Shown: positions 48,472 to 56,270 of the stretch, piece by piece | Layout: each line of letters begins with the position of its first letter | Position numbering within the stretch: position 1 is the first letter of the stretch | Source: Undaria pinnatifida | Taxonomy: Eukaryota > Sar > Phaeophyceae > Laminariales > Alariaceae | Length of the DNA stretch: 64,000 nucleotides | NCBI GenBank assembly: GCA_012845835.1 | Contig: JABAKD010000024.1 | Coordinates: 2,956,061-3,020,060, forward strand | Reading direction: 5' to 3' | Program-made: the position numbers and the translations under genes | The notes under the pieces: generated by a model | What the model was told of the DNA's origin: nothing | The model's input: the letters and a program-made list of their open reading frames with translations, nothing else | Database searches by the model: none

Positions 48472-51400
48472 GGTTGTTGTTGTTGTTGCTGTTGTTGTTG
48501 TTGTTGTTGTTGTTGTGTGGTTGATTTCGCTGCCGTTGTCGTCCTTGCTGTCGCTTTATCACGTTAAGACGCGGTTGTCATCTAGCTCATGGTCACAGGA
48601 CAGGTCTAAACACGCTGGTATGTTCCAGGGCGTTTCACGGGTCAAGTCTCTTGTCGCGGGTCGGGTGGGGCCAGGCTGGTATATTCCAGGCCGTTTCACG
48701 GGTCAGGTCTCTTGTCGTGGGTCAGGTGGGGTCAGGGTGTCCCGACCCGATATGGCCTTGCCTGGCCCGTGATAGTTGAAAACCTCCGGACCCGACCTGG
48801 TTCGTGAAGCCTCTTGACCCTACCCGACTCGACGCGAGAAAGTTTAGAAAACTCCTGACCCGGCCTGCGGGTCGGATTATGCCCCGTGAAAGGCCCTGGG
48901 AGGTTCGACAATATACAACGAGTATAACTGCTTCGTCATGTGCGCCGTCGGTGAAAGATATGTGTGACATAACTATGTTATTATCTACACAGTCAGTCTT
49001 CACAGCTGACCCGAAAGCTATGTTTGCGAAATTGAGCTTTTTATGAGATTCTTGTGGTTTATCCAACTTGGCAGTTATTCACAGCAGAACAGGACATCAA
49101 TTCAGAAAATGAGCGCTAGGACAGTCAGGTTGATTTACGGGCACACACGAAATTCGGTAGTCGTTACACTGAAGTTGGTATAGAGCGCATACGTTTTCAA
49201 CTACGGAATCCAGGCTGGACCAGTTTTCCTGTTTCGTAGTGGTTGTTTTCTATACGTCAAATTTTGTTGTTTCGTAGTGTATGCTGCACATAGTCGGACG
49301 GCAAAATTCACGACATCAGTATTAATAGTATTAAACCAGCCACAAAACGTGAACGCAAAACAATGTGCTTACTTTTTTGTATTTACCAGCTACAAAACAT
49401 GATATCGAAACAACATGCTTTGTTGTCCTATTTATAGAGCATCCTTCCCGATTGAAGCCCACAGCGTGGAATCGGTGTTTCATTTTTAAAAGGTATGCTT
49501 TACATTGTCGGATAACAACTTTTACATCGCAGCAGTATTGTTAAAAATAGTGATACAACACGAACGTCAACAAAATGTTTGCCTTTCGCACGTTGGATTA
49601 TGTCCTTTCCGATTGACCCCCGCAGCGCGGGATGGATGCAGTGGTTCCAGCGGGGGGTGAAAGCAGAGGGGATGTTACCGGCCCATCCCCCCCTTTTCCA
49701 GAACACCCGCTGGGTTTCAGCGAGCTGCTGAAGCGCGCCGAACGAGCCCAGGCGGAGGTGACTGAGGAAGTGACGCATTCCTTACAATGCCGTTTTGCTA
49801 TTTATTTGAATTTGGGTTTGAATTTGGTTTTGACTTTATGTTCGTTGTTGTTGATTTTAACTTTGATTTAGTTTTTGCTCGTTTTTTTAGCGTTTTCGTG
49901 CATGTTTTGCTCGTTCGTTTGCTCAGTTTGTTTGCCTTAGGTCGCTCGTGTTGTGTTTCCCGCTGTTTTGTCACCTTTAAAAAAAAAAACAATTTCCTGT
50001 GTTCTTCCCAGTGTGGCTAACTCTTTGATAAATGATTATGAAAACCGAACATGGAGGTTTCAGAACCTTCTCAGGTGTGTTTAACTTTGGGAATTGGAGA
50101 ATCGGGCCAGCTTTTCCAAATTGCGACTGCCTTTTTGCAAGACGCATCCAACGGCGTTTGCCGTTTCTTCAGGATGGCAATTTGAATTCCGTACAAAATA
50201 TCGCAAAATAAGTTTCGAACATATATCACAGTTTCATTTGAAACATGGCATATTTTCGGATAAAAAGTGTCCGAAATTGATTTGAGGAAACTGCGGTGAC
50301 CCGAAAAAAATCAAACACCCATCCTCAAGAAACAGCAAGCATCGTTTGACGTGTCTCGCAAAAAATCTACTGGGGCTTTGAGAAGAACGGGCCCGGTTTT
50401 CCCGTTCCCCGGGTCACAGCACGCTTGCGAAGGTTTTGAAACCTCTGTTAGGAACAGTTTATTGTAAGAGTTGGCCTGTTTCCATTGTTAGCGTGTTTTG
50501 TGATCGCATTTTTTCGGTTTTTTTCTTGTGGCGGGGCAGGTCCTCCAGAAGCTGAACATGTCCCGGGAAGAACTGCTGGCGATGCCAGACGCGCGCGCAA
50601 TGGCTATCACGGTAAGATGTTGGCGTTCCTGTTGTTGTTGTCGTTCCTGTTGTTGTCGTTGTCGTCGTCGTTCTTGTTGTTGTTGGTGTTGTTGTCGTAG
50701 GTGTCTTACTGGATTAGTGTGATCTTGTTCCACATTAACACGGACTTTTGCGTCGCATCATTCCCCGCACCATACCACCAACGGCTCAATTGGTTCGTTA
50801 ACGTTATGTATTTTTATCGGCAGCTCGAGAGCGAGGAGGAGCACCTCAGTGATCTCGACGACCCGGAAGCCGGCACTTCTCCCGCCCCCACCGCTGCCGA
50901 AGCTGCCACCTTCGCGCTGGTGAAAGGTAGCGGCGCCAGCAAGACCATCCCCAGCTCAAGCAACTCCAGCCAAAGCAACACTAGCCAAAATAGCCCTGGC
51001 CAAAGTCGAAACACACAAAGCCAAAGACGAGGAGGAGGAGGAGGAGGAGGAGGAGCCAACGGTGAGGGTTCGGATGGGGCCGTCGTACCAACAGAAGTAC
51101 CAGGAGACTCAGCAGGGCAAAGCAACGCGGGACATGGTTCCACGACTTGTCGTACCCCCGTCTCCCCACAAGAAGCGTGTCACCATCAACAGCAACGGCA
51201 GGTGCATCGCACATCGAAAACTATTGATTCTCAGGCAGCCGGCTCCAACCTTGAGTGGAAAGGGGTGTGTGCAGACCACGTGGGGGGTGCTGGAGATCGG
51301 GGAGAGGAGTTGCGAGAAGGGGTTGGGTTGAAAAGTGATGTGGGTAGCGAGATGGAACACGCAGACGGTAGCGGTAACGGTGATGATTATGGTGACGTTG

Positions 51401-52452
51401 GCGAGGACGATATGGGTGACGGCATCGGTGGTGGTGATGATGATGTTATAGGTAACGGTATCGAGTACGGTATCAATATCGGTGACGGGAACGGGGACAG
51501 TAGCGGTAATCGTATCAGTGACGGCGACAGTAGCGGTAGCGGTGACAGAGATGATGGCGGTGACCGCAGCGGTATCGATGACGGTGATGGCGTCGTGATC
51601 GGTGACGGTGACGGTTTCGGTGGCGAGGTCGGTGACGGGAACGATAACGGTAGCAATGACGGGATCGGTAACGGAAACCGTAGCGGCGACAGTGACCTTG
51701 ACGGGACTCGTAACGGTGGTGGTATCGATAACGTTGTCGCTGACGGTAACGGCACCGGCATCGAACAACAAGCACAGCAGCAACAGCGGGAGAAACAGCA
51801 TGAACAGCAACAGCAGCGAGCGCAACCGCAAGATCGGCAAGAGAATGCGCTGTCGCGTGACATGCCACAGCCGCCACTGAAAGAACAAGCATTCGCCGCT
51901 GGCTCTCTCCCGGACGGCGTGCCAAACATGTTGAAAGGCGTTTGCACCGGTGGCAGCGGTGGCGGAGAAGAATGCGAGGACACTAGCGCAGAAAGCCCTT
52001 TTCCTCCCCCTCCCGCCAAGCATAACGGAGGCGTATTTCCGCAAAACTCGAGTCACGGGGGAGGGCCGTCATCTTCTCCACCCCCCCCCCCCTCGGGCCG
52101 CGACGGAAGCACCTCGGAGGAGGAGACGGATTCGATTGTTCCTCTCCAGGGGACAGAATACTCGTTTCCCCTTCAGGAGACAGAAATCACGGTACCCCCC
52201 CACGGCACAAAATCCGTGGCATCTCTCAAGGGGACAAAATCCGTGGCACCTCTCGAGGAGAAAACACCTGCGGTACGCCTCCAAGGGGTCGAGTCCACGG
52301 CACCCCATCCCGGGACAGAATCCGCTGTACCTCTCCAGAGGACGGAATCTGCGGTATCCCTACAAGGAATAGAGCCGTTGGAGTCCCCGCAGGACACGGA
52401 GCTCTTGAGGCGGAAGGCTAACCGCCCCCCCCGCCTATCAGACCAGGAGTGA
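28522..52452 (+). CDS. DOT1-like histone H3K79 methyltransferase, 11 coding exons, 5' end unresolved
   Basis: Exons: 28522-28632, 30099-30226, 32695-32808, 38991-39122, 40560-40673, 44433-44535, 46076-46190, 46622-48363, 49626-49757, 50540-50611, 50824-52452. All junctions are GT-AG with matching phases. The total is 1463 codons plus stop after removing one G from a run in exon 8. The core (about residues 70-270) has the DOT1 order: YGEVDFGSF entry motif, S-adenosylmethionine motif [11 protein letters not shown], motif II GIEIL, FTNSTCF in place of the Asn-rich post-motif, and a closing [11 protein letters not shown]. The family methylates Lys79 in the nucleosome core using S-adenosylmethionine, in the nucleus. 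The rest is low-complexity: Asn/Ser/Gly/Ile repeats, acidic runs, Gly/Asp repeats and a tandem ten-residue repeat. Other DOT1 proteins also have long disordered tails, but this composition is unusual. The assignment to DOT1 is firm; site specificity is inferred from the family. Confidence 0.82.
28696..28830. mobile_element. MITE family A, copy 2
   Basis: GCCGGTTGGGTAGTGCCGGT, GCTATAGTGCCTGAGAAATC and GCCTGGCACAGA match copy 3 at 45449. It lies in the first recognised intron of the DOT1-like gene. Confidence 0.75.
29400..29850. repeat. (ACCA)n then (AAAC)n tetranucleotide microsatellite
   Basis: AACCAACC repeats at 29400-29580 pass into ACAAACAA repeats to 29840. Minus-strand Phe/Val/Cys/Leu frames are shadows. 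Confidence 0.97.
29866..29915 (+). pseudogene. Copy of the acceptor and start of DOT1-like exon 2
   Basis: GACGGCGATGGCGGCAAACC, then CGAGACAGCAGG and GCATGTACCACGA, match the true junction at 30080-30130 (GACGGCGATGATGGCAGACC and following bases). The true AG acceptor is absent in the copy. Confidence 0.75.
30099..30226 (+). CDS. DOT1-like gene exon 2
   Basis: Acceptor GATGATGGCAG, donor GGAGAG|GTGGGG. It encodes [15 protein letters not shown] and ends KALIYGE, so that the YGEV motif preceding the methyltransferase fold is completed by exon 3. The phase fits both neighbours. Its ends have copies in the flanking introns. Confidence 0.75.
30379..30600 (+). pseudogene. Two tandem copies of the end of DOT1-like exon 2 with intron start
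   Basis: Copies at 30379-30450 and 30545-30580 repeat GGCGCTCATTAACGGAGA, matching GCGCTCATCTACGGAGAG of the exon. The first keeps the following TGTGGGGCTGTTTGG and GGCGCAATTGGT of the intron. The period is about 170 bp. Further copies lie at about 31478 and 32303, and one inverted at 31741-31785. Confidence 0.8.
30655..30750. repeat. Hairpin-forming inverted repeat
   Basis: CCGTTCTGTCGAATCGAGGC and GTGGTACCTG are mirrored by CAGGTACG...GTTGTGGTATT-type complement and GCCAGAACGGCACC within about 90 bp. A related hairpin lies at 31586-31675. Confidence 0.65.
31586..31675. repeat. Second hairpin of the same family
   Basis: GTGGTACCTGGTGTAGAG is followed by CTACACCAGGTACCAC, flanked by CCGTTCTG and CAGAACGG. 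Confidence 0.85.
32695..32808 (+). CDS. DOT1-like gene exon 3, SAM-binding motif I
   Basis: Acceptor CTCTGTTGCAG, donor TATGTG|GTGAGA, phase 0 both ends, 38 codons. It carries [13 protein letters not shown] and [14 protein letters not shown]. The glycine-rich loop is the S-adenosylmethionine-binding motif I. Confidence 0.88.
33466..33755. mobile_element. MITE family B, copy 2
   Basis: Terminal repeats GCTTGCTACGATAGAGGTGC and GGTATACCTCCATCGAAGCACGCG. The interior GAGCCCCGTCATTCAGAAAG is identical to copy 1. A partial third end lies at 33126-33155. Confidence 0.8.
33838..34090. repeat. Dispersed repeat D, copy 2
   Basis: Collinear with 5945-6240. It lies in the long intron between exons 3 and 4 of the DOT1-like gene. 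Confidence 0.6.
35131..38560 (-). mobile_element. Decayed Copia-like LTR retrotransposon in the DOT1-like intron
   Basis: Direct repeats beginning TGATGGGGATCT lie at about 35131-35610 and 38079-38550. They are collinear but diverged (for example GTTAGAGCACGATATCT and GAAGGCAGAAATAATAACT in both). Between them the minus strand carries gag-like sequence (37254-36979, including VLSGLSAEY), a zinc-knuckle start CHNCKKR (about 36970) and an aspartic protease motif [11 protein letters not shown] (about 36700). No integrase or reverse transcriptase was found, so it is deleted or non-autonomous. LTR ends are approximate. Confidence 0.7.
35995..36425. repeat. Inverted repeat (foldback) inside the LTR element
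   Basis: GAGCGTTGATATGGCCTAAG in the right arm (about 36252) is mirrored by CTCAAGCCATATCAACGCTC in the left arm (about 36133). Arms of about 175 bp flank a spacer of about 75 bp, and both ends hold the GGGAAGCTTTCTCCCT/GGGAAAAAGCTTCCCG pair. Confidence 0.8.
38756..38905 (+). mobile_element. Two short LINE-tail copies ending in poly(C)
   Basis: AGATGCGTGGTCAACGGTCA and AATGAACACCCCCC, then AGATGCGTGGTTACTGG and CAAATGAGTACGCCCG, match the 3' tail of the LINE in plus orientation. They sit less than 100 bp before the acceptor of DOT1-like exon 4. Confidence 0.7.
38991..39122 (+). CDS. DOT1-like gene exon 4, motif II
   Basis: Acceptor ATTCTGCCAG, donor CCGCAG|GTGATA, phase 0 both ends, 44 codons. 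It carries [10 protein letters not shown], where the acidic residue is expected to bind the ribose of the cofactor, then a basic helix ([15 protein letters not shown]). Confidence 0.88.
40019..40335 (+). pseudogene. Two copies of the end of DOT1-like exon 4
   Basis: AAGAGAGGTATCGGAGG (about 40027) and AAGAGAGGTATCGGAGACGT (about 40288) match AAGAGAGGTATCAGAGGCGT of the exon. Both keep the CGATGGCT and GCAGGTG bases around the donor. They lie about 0.95 and 1.2 kb downstream of the real donor. Confidence 0.85.
40560..40673 (+). CDS. DOT1-like gene exon 5
   Basis: Acceptor CCGAGTGCAG, donor CGCCAG|GTGGGG, phase 0 both ends, 38 codons. It carries [20 protein letters not shown], matching the conserved DOT1 segment in which an Asn follows the last core strand. 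Confidence 0.9.
40700..43560 (-). mobile_element. Decayed non-LTR retrotransposon (LINE) antisense in the DOT1-like intron
   Basis: Reading the minus strand: KWWENEV region (about 43250), reverse transcriptase [17 protein letters not shown] (about 42430), [11 protein letters not shown] (about 42170), catalytic LIFADDF (about 42050), thumb region LEYAGEVWG (about 41680) and a terminal CPCG...H...C finger (about 41080). Frames are broken in several places. No endonuclease was recognised, so the copy is probably 5' truncated. The 3' tail ends in poly(C), seen here as poly-G at 40703-40716, about 30 bp after the exon 5 donor. Confidence 0.9.
43583..43720 (-). mobile_element. SINE-like retroposon, copy S4
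   Basis: Poly-G followed by CATGCATGGCCGTAG, CGACCATAGACCCTCGCATC and CACGTCGGGTTTTCACCGAC is the inverse of S1. The head is truncated. Confidence 0.75.
43722..43812 (-). mobile_element. Short LINE-tail copy
   Basis: A poly-G run, then TTGTTGCTTGCCTTAATTGC and GCACGCATCCCTTTCGAA, matching the LINE 3' tail only. Confidence 0.65.
43818..44345. repeat. G-run and (AGT/GGT)n trinucleotide tracts
   Basis: Poly-G at about 43818-43838, then AGT-rich repeats at 43885-44055 and 44130-44340. Poly-Ser, Leu and Thr frames on both strands are shadows. Confidence 0.92.
44058..44105 (+). pseudogene. Copy of the end of DOT1-like exon 5
   Basis: CCTTATGGTAGCGCTGGCTC and CGTCAGATGGGG correspond to TCTTATGACGACTCTGGCTC and CGCCAGGTGGGG of the exon. 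The donor GT has become AT. The LINE insertion lies between source and copy. Confidence 0.75.
44433..44535 (+). CDS. DOT1-like gene exon 6
   Basis: Acceptor GCACGATACAG, donor GCTGGG|GTGAGA, entering in phase 0 and leaving in phase 1. It encodes [14 protein letters not shown] and ends in FEMSWG. Three-part copies of its end occur downstream. Confidence 0.88.
44641..44905 (+). pseudogene. Two copies of the end of DOT1-like exon 6
   Basis: GGCTTCGAAATGAGCTGGGG (about 44651) and GCGTTTCGGAACTAGCTGGG (about 44869) match GCGCTTTGAAATGAGCTGGG of the exon. The first keeps a GGTGGGG donor-like site, the second GGTAGGG. Confidence 0.85.
45449..45593. mobile_element. MITE family A, copy 3
   Basis: Terminal inverted repeats TCCCTCTATAGTGCCGGTT and TACCGGTGCTATGGAGGGA delimit about 145 bp. 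This is the best-preserved copy. Confidence 0.85.
46076..46190 (+). CDS. DOT1-like gene exon 7, end of catalytic domain
   Basis: Acceptor GCATGCGGCAG, donor AGAAG|GTGCGT. Joined to exon 6 it gives [13 protein letters not shown], the terminal strand of the DOT1 fold. An acidic EDSEDFDTL segment follows. Confidence 0.85.
46622..48363 (+). CDS. DOT1-like gene exon 8, Asn/Ser/Gly/Ile repeat and acidic region
   Basis: The acceptor is CCCGGCACAAG after a pyrimidine tract, with phase fitting exon 7; the donor is CACTTGGAG|GTGTGT. About 370 residues of INGR/INDR/INSG-like repeats (46690-47800) are followed by Asp/Asn/Glu-rich sequence. The reading frame changes at a 16-G run (48116-48131). Upstream it reads EEESEAEEE in one frame and downstream it reads EEEEE...[12 protein letters not shown] and then FLFDTRHLE in the next frame. 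One G fewer joins them. Confidence 0.65.
48405..48535. repeat. (TTG)n microsatellite
   Basis: Uninterrupted GTT triplets soon after the exon 8 donor. Confidence 0.95.
48640..48910. repeat. GGGTC/GACCC-rich block, possible decayed hAT-like subterminal sequence
   Basis: Opposed GGGTCAGGTC and GACCCGACCTG motifs resemble the subterminal repeats of the hAT-like element at 24600. No terminal repeats or target duplication were seen. Confidence 0.4.
49443..49480 (+). pseudogene. Copy of the acceptor and start of DOT1-like exon 9
   Basis: TTCCCGATTGAAGCCCACAG and CGTGGAATCGGTG correspond to TTTCCGATTGACCCCCGCAG and CGCGGGATGGATG at 49605-49640, about 162 bp downstream. An AG is retained. Confidence 0.65.
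49626..49757 (+). CDS. DOT1-like gene exon 9
   Basis: Acceptor GACCCCCGCAG, donor GGCGGAG|GTGACT, phase 0 both ends, 44 codons. It ends in a helical, charged segment ([12 protein letters not shown]). Confidence 0.7.
50540..50611 (+). CDS. DOT1-like gene exon 10
   Basis: Acceptor GCGGGGCAG, donor ATCACG|GTAAGA, phase 0 both ends, 24 codons ([19 protein letters not shown]). It probably continues the helix of exon 9. Confidence 0.7.
50824..52452 (+). CDS. DOT1-like gene terminal exon, low-complexity tail
   Basis: Acceptor TTTATCGGCAG, phase 0, stop TGA at 52450-52452. It starts with acidic [13 protein letters not shown], then a Ser/Asn/Gln-rich stretch and a long Gly/Asp/Asn repeat (51340-51760), poly-Gln (51770-51830) and a Pro-rich patch. 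About nine tandem copies of a ten-residue unit follow (PLQGTESAV-like, 52139-52390). There is no known domain; it is likely disordered. Confidence 0.72.
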   Translation, partial: LESEEEHLSDLDDPEAGTSPAPTAAEAATFALVKGSGASKTIPSSSNSSQSNTSQNSPGQSRNTQSQRRGGGGGGGGANGEGSDGAVVPTEVPGDSAGQSNAGHGSTTCRTPVSPQEACHHQQQRQVHRTSKTIDSQAAGSNLEWKGVCADHVGGAGDRGEELREGVGLKSDVGSEMEHADGSGNGDDYGDVGEDDMGDGIGGGDDDVIGNGIEYGINIGDGNGDSSGNRISDGDSSGSGDRDDGGDRSGIDDGDGVVIGDGDGFGGEVGDGNDNGSNDGIGNGNRSGDSDLDGTRNGGGIDNVVADGNGTGIEQQAQQQQREKQHEQQQQRAQPQDRQENALSRDMPQPPLKEQAFAAGSLPDGVPNMLKGVCTGGSGGGEECEDTSAESPFPPPPAKHNGGVFPQNSSHGGGPSSSPPPPPSGRDGSTSEEETDSIVPLQGTEYSFPLQETEITVPPHGTKSVASLKGTKSVAPLEEKTPAVRLQGVESTAPHPGTESAVPLQRTESAVSLQGIEPLESPQDTELLRRKANRPPRLSDQE

Positions 52453-53000
52453 TTTTTAGGAAACGTGGAGGAGTCACAGGGGGAGGGGCGAGGGCGGGCG
52501 CACCAGGTGGGGTCAAGACAAAGACGTCGATATGCTTCGTATGCTCCAGATGCACACATTGGATCGATGAGACCCACCCTTCGTGATCCAGGTTTTTCAA
52601 CGCAGACATATCTCTGGTGCTGTCTGTAAGATCTAGATCGTGGGGTCTGCATAACACGGATCTTGCGCACATGTTTGCCGGGTGTGATCTACACGATACG
52701 GCAACATATCACAACCTCAAATATAGGATATAGTGCATAGATGGTATGTATCGTGATCTCTCCGGTCTGTGGAAAGCTTGGACCCCGACGTCTGCGGGTA
52801 ACACCGCAAAAACATGATCTCGGGTTTGTTTAGGCGGAAATATATGTGATTCAGTCATCAAGAGGCGATAGGCGCGTTGGGGGGGGGGGGCAACGTAATG
52901 GAGAGGCGGTAACAGGGGAAAGGGGGAGGGGACGGGGGGGGGGGGAGGAGGGGGTGTACTCAATATCATGCATAGCGACCAGGGCACACAGCATGCAGCA
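52453..53000. other. 3' flank of the DOT1-like gene
   Basis: The presumed 3' untranslated region and beyond. A G-rich run and short repeats begin at about 52880. No further coding exon was recognised. Confidence 0.5.
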
Positions 53001-53006
53001 GTTACC

Positions 53007-53130
53007 GGGGGGGGGGGGCCTGGGGGTACTCAGTTTGTGCATGGCCGTAGTCATATGACCATAGACCCTCGCATCCCTTCTGTGCCGGGACGGAGCGCGT
53101 CGGGTTTTCACCAACCAGGCACGGGGGGGG
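53007..53130 (-). mobile_element. SINE-like retroposon, copy S5
   Basis: Poly-G, then GTACTCAGTTTGTGCATGGC, CATATGACCATAGACCCTCG and GCGTCGGGTTTTCACCAACC. Inverse orientation to S1, head truncated, and followed by another long G run. Confidence 0.8.
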
Positions 53131-55220
53131 GGGGGGGGGGATGGGGGGGGTATCAACCTGCAAGATAACACCGGTTGGCTGAGGGGGGGGGGGGATGCGG
53201 GAGACAGGCATCAACCCACCGGAGGCGGCAAGTCGAGGGGGGAGTGGGTGGGAAGGAGTATAACCCATAGCAAACGGCGATCCGTTGAACACTCGACTAC
53301 GGAACCACCAAAACGATGATCGGATCGACTCTCCTCGACGGGGAATGATTCGTTCAAGTCAATGGTCACAGTGAGTAGGAAGGGATCGGCTGATGACGGA
53401 GAAAGGGGGCGGACATCCATGGCATGGGACGCCTTCGACTTAAGGTTGAACGCGTTCTAGTTGACTGTTTTTTTATATTTTCTTCCTTATACCTCTATAT
53501 TGCCGCCGTTCGTACAAGGGCATGAGTACGTCGTTTATTGTGATATGTTATGTTGGGTGCTGTCTTTCACGTTGTGTGGTTTCGTGTGTGTTTTCGTTTG
53601 TACTGTGGCGTTAGTGTTGTTTATATTGATTTGTTTTTATTGCGTTATTATCGTTGTTTTATTGTGTTGTTAGTGTTGCTAGGTTGATTTATTTTGCTTT
53701 TGGTTTGTATTGATTTTTCCGTTGTGTTCGAATTTTATGTGTTAGTATTTTTTTTGTGTTGTCGGTGTTTTCATTGCTTGTTCCCACGCAGGTAGGTCTG
53801 CTTCACCTGCCGGCGGGGTGACTCCGCACCGTTTAGCACGCCGACGGGCGATAGTAAAAGAAACGACGAAACGAAGTAGTGGAAGCAAGGCGGCGCACGT
53901 TTCCACCAAATAACACAACAAGGGTGTTCCTTGGTTTGGTTCGAACATGTGTGTAATTATATTTTAGATTATATTTATCGTATGCACTACAATTTATTAT
54001 GTGTGCTTTGGACTTTTGTTTTGTGCGTGTCTGGAAGGCGGGGTGGGGACGGGTGGAGGGGGATAGGGGGGGGGGGGGTAGTACTGAAAGATCCGCTGCT
54101 CAGTCGTTGGCATGATGTGCGTTTATTTTACTGTTTTATGTGGAGAGCGGGGACAGAGTCAGCGGTCGCGACAAAGTCTTGAGATGAAAGCAACCAATAT
54201 TATTCCGTACCATGTACCGTACAAAATACCGTATCCAATACATTATACCACGCCGAATACCGCAGTAACGGACGTGCTACAGCTGCCCTAGTGCTGACAG
54301 CAAGAGATACAGCAGTACAAGGTGTAGCAATGCAAAGTTGGTTGAATGGTTGGTAAGATCGTTTAGATTTTGAGAGCATTCATTTATGTATTCTACACGT
54401 ATACTTTTTTATTGCGAACACTACTTACCAGGTATTATACTGTTGCTGTGCTGCAAGCTGCGTGTAGTGCCAGTGAGTTCTGCGTGGCTGACGTGAGAGG
54501 GTATCGTTTCTCTTGGTGTGAATGTTTACGTGCATCGTTCGGCAGTATAATCTACGCTGGCATGTGAGTGCAGCTATTTGGGGGATCTGTGCTTGCCAGG
54601 GTACATCCTGGGTACATCCCGGGGTTTCCTAGATAAAGGGATACATGGATCTAGCGAGGGTATCGTAATGGTTTGCTGATGCTGTTGTACAACATTGCAT
54701 CACAGCATCACTTCTTGTCTTGTCGGGGCAGCGATCGGTCTGACTATGACCACAGGACTCTGTCCCAGCGTGCTGTAGTACAAGGCTCTTTCATAGGTGT
54801 GTCCAGTGGGTGAACACCTCTGGTTCCGCTGCTTAGACGATGCTCGCCCTGAGCCGAGTGTTCGTCCACACGCTCATTGACAATAGACCTCCGCATGAAG
54901 CGTGTGTTGCGGTTGGTAAGATACGCCAGCCGACGCATGCTTCGATAAGGGCGCACTTTTTTGTTTCTGAGGCTTCTTACTTACAAGGAGCTCTATAGTA
55001 CTGGTACTATTACTATTGATCCAAAACTGACCCTTGAGAAAAGTGAAAGTGAAACCCGATGAACACTCTCACGGCCTAAGTGAGTTGTTAACGGATATTG
55101 CTGTGAAAGCATAGATTGCGTTCCGGCGATATTGGGTACTGTAGTTCCTCCTCGTCATGTCACGCAGTCGCCTAAAGCTACTACCCCTACAGCCGGGGCT
55201 CCGGTATAGGGGGGGTACAT
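53131..55220. other. Gene-poor stretch with G-runs, no supported gene
   Basis: Several poly-G blocks (53120-53200, 54070) and GTT-rich sequence around 53500-53760. Short frames have no domain. Confidence 0.45.
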
Positions 55221-55224
55221 CCCT

Positions 55225-55515
55225 CATTTAACTACTACTACTATTTTACTGCTACTACTGCTACTACCACTACTTACTACTGCTGCTGCTACCACTACTA
55301 CTACTGTCCTAATGCTGCTACTACTACTACTATTTTACTGCTACTACTACCACTACTACTACCACTACTACTGCTACTACTACAGCTACTACTATCCTAC
55401 TGCTGCTACTACTACTAGTACTACTGCTGCTACTACTACTACTTCTACTACTTCTACTACTATATTACTGCTACCACTTCCACTGCCACTGCTACTGCTG
55501 CTACTACTTCCGAAC
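55225..55515. repeat. (CTA/CTG)n trinucleotide tract
   Basis: ACTACTACT and CTGCTACTA triplets with interruptions. Confidence 0.93.
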
Positions 55516-56149
55516 ATTGTCTGATTCCGGAATACCAGGTATGTATGACTTAACACGGCCTTACATCGGCGAAACAAGTCACGTGCGCGATTTCTCGTAA
55601 ACACGACCTATAGTCTAAGACTTGAACGTAGCCTGAGATCGGTCTCCACCCCCCCCAGAGAAAAAAAATCATGACAGTAGTACGAGCGATTGGGAACTTC
55701 TATACAGGCGTTATTATCCGGAGTTAAGACCGGGTTCGGGGGACGTGAGACAATACGGTCTTCCCCAGATGGTTTCGTGACAAGCCGATTTACCATGTTT
55801 CCTGAACAGCCTTAAACCGAATGGTCTTTCTTACTGGGTACCTCATTACTGGTACTACGTGGCAAGAGGACGCCCCGGAGGTCAATCCTGGTGAGATTGG
55901 GTGCTTCGAGCCCCAAAGTATGCATTTTGTTAGCTAGAAGTCCAAGCCGACGGGATGCGTCAGACACATGACTGTTGTAGCCCAACAGTTCGGACTTCTA
56001 ACTATAGACTAATACTAACCCGAGTTCTTATGCACTGGCGGGTGCTGATGCTCGCATTCTAATAATGTCAGTGCTACTTCAAATGTTGTTGTATGATGTA
56101 AGGTGGAAGTTTCCATGGGGACTTTTGGACGCACGGATGGGCCGGCCTG

Positions 56150-56270
56150 AGCCCAAAATGCGGCTGACTAGGCGACAAACAGGGGCTATTTCGCTGCTTC
56201 TGCGCTACTTCTAGCGTTCCGTTCCGCCCTTTCTCTCACACAAGATTTCTCGAACGAGCATACCATGTAG
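56150..56270. repeat. Dispersed repeat F, copy 1 (copy 2 near 57330-57470)
   Basis: GCGACAAACAGGGGCTATTT, CGCTGCTTCTGCGC and GATTTCTCGAAC echo GCGACGAACAGGCGACCTCT, CGCTGCTTCTAGC and AATTTCTCGAAC downstream. Confidence 0.55.
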
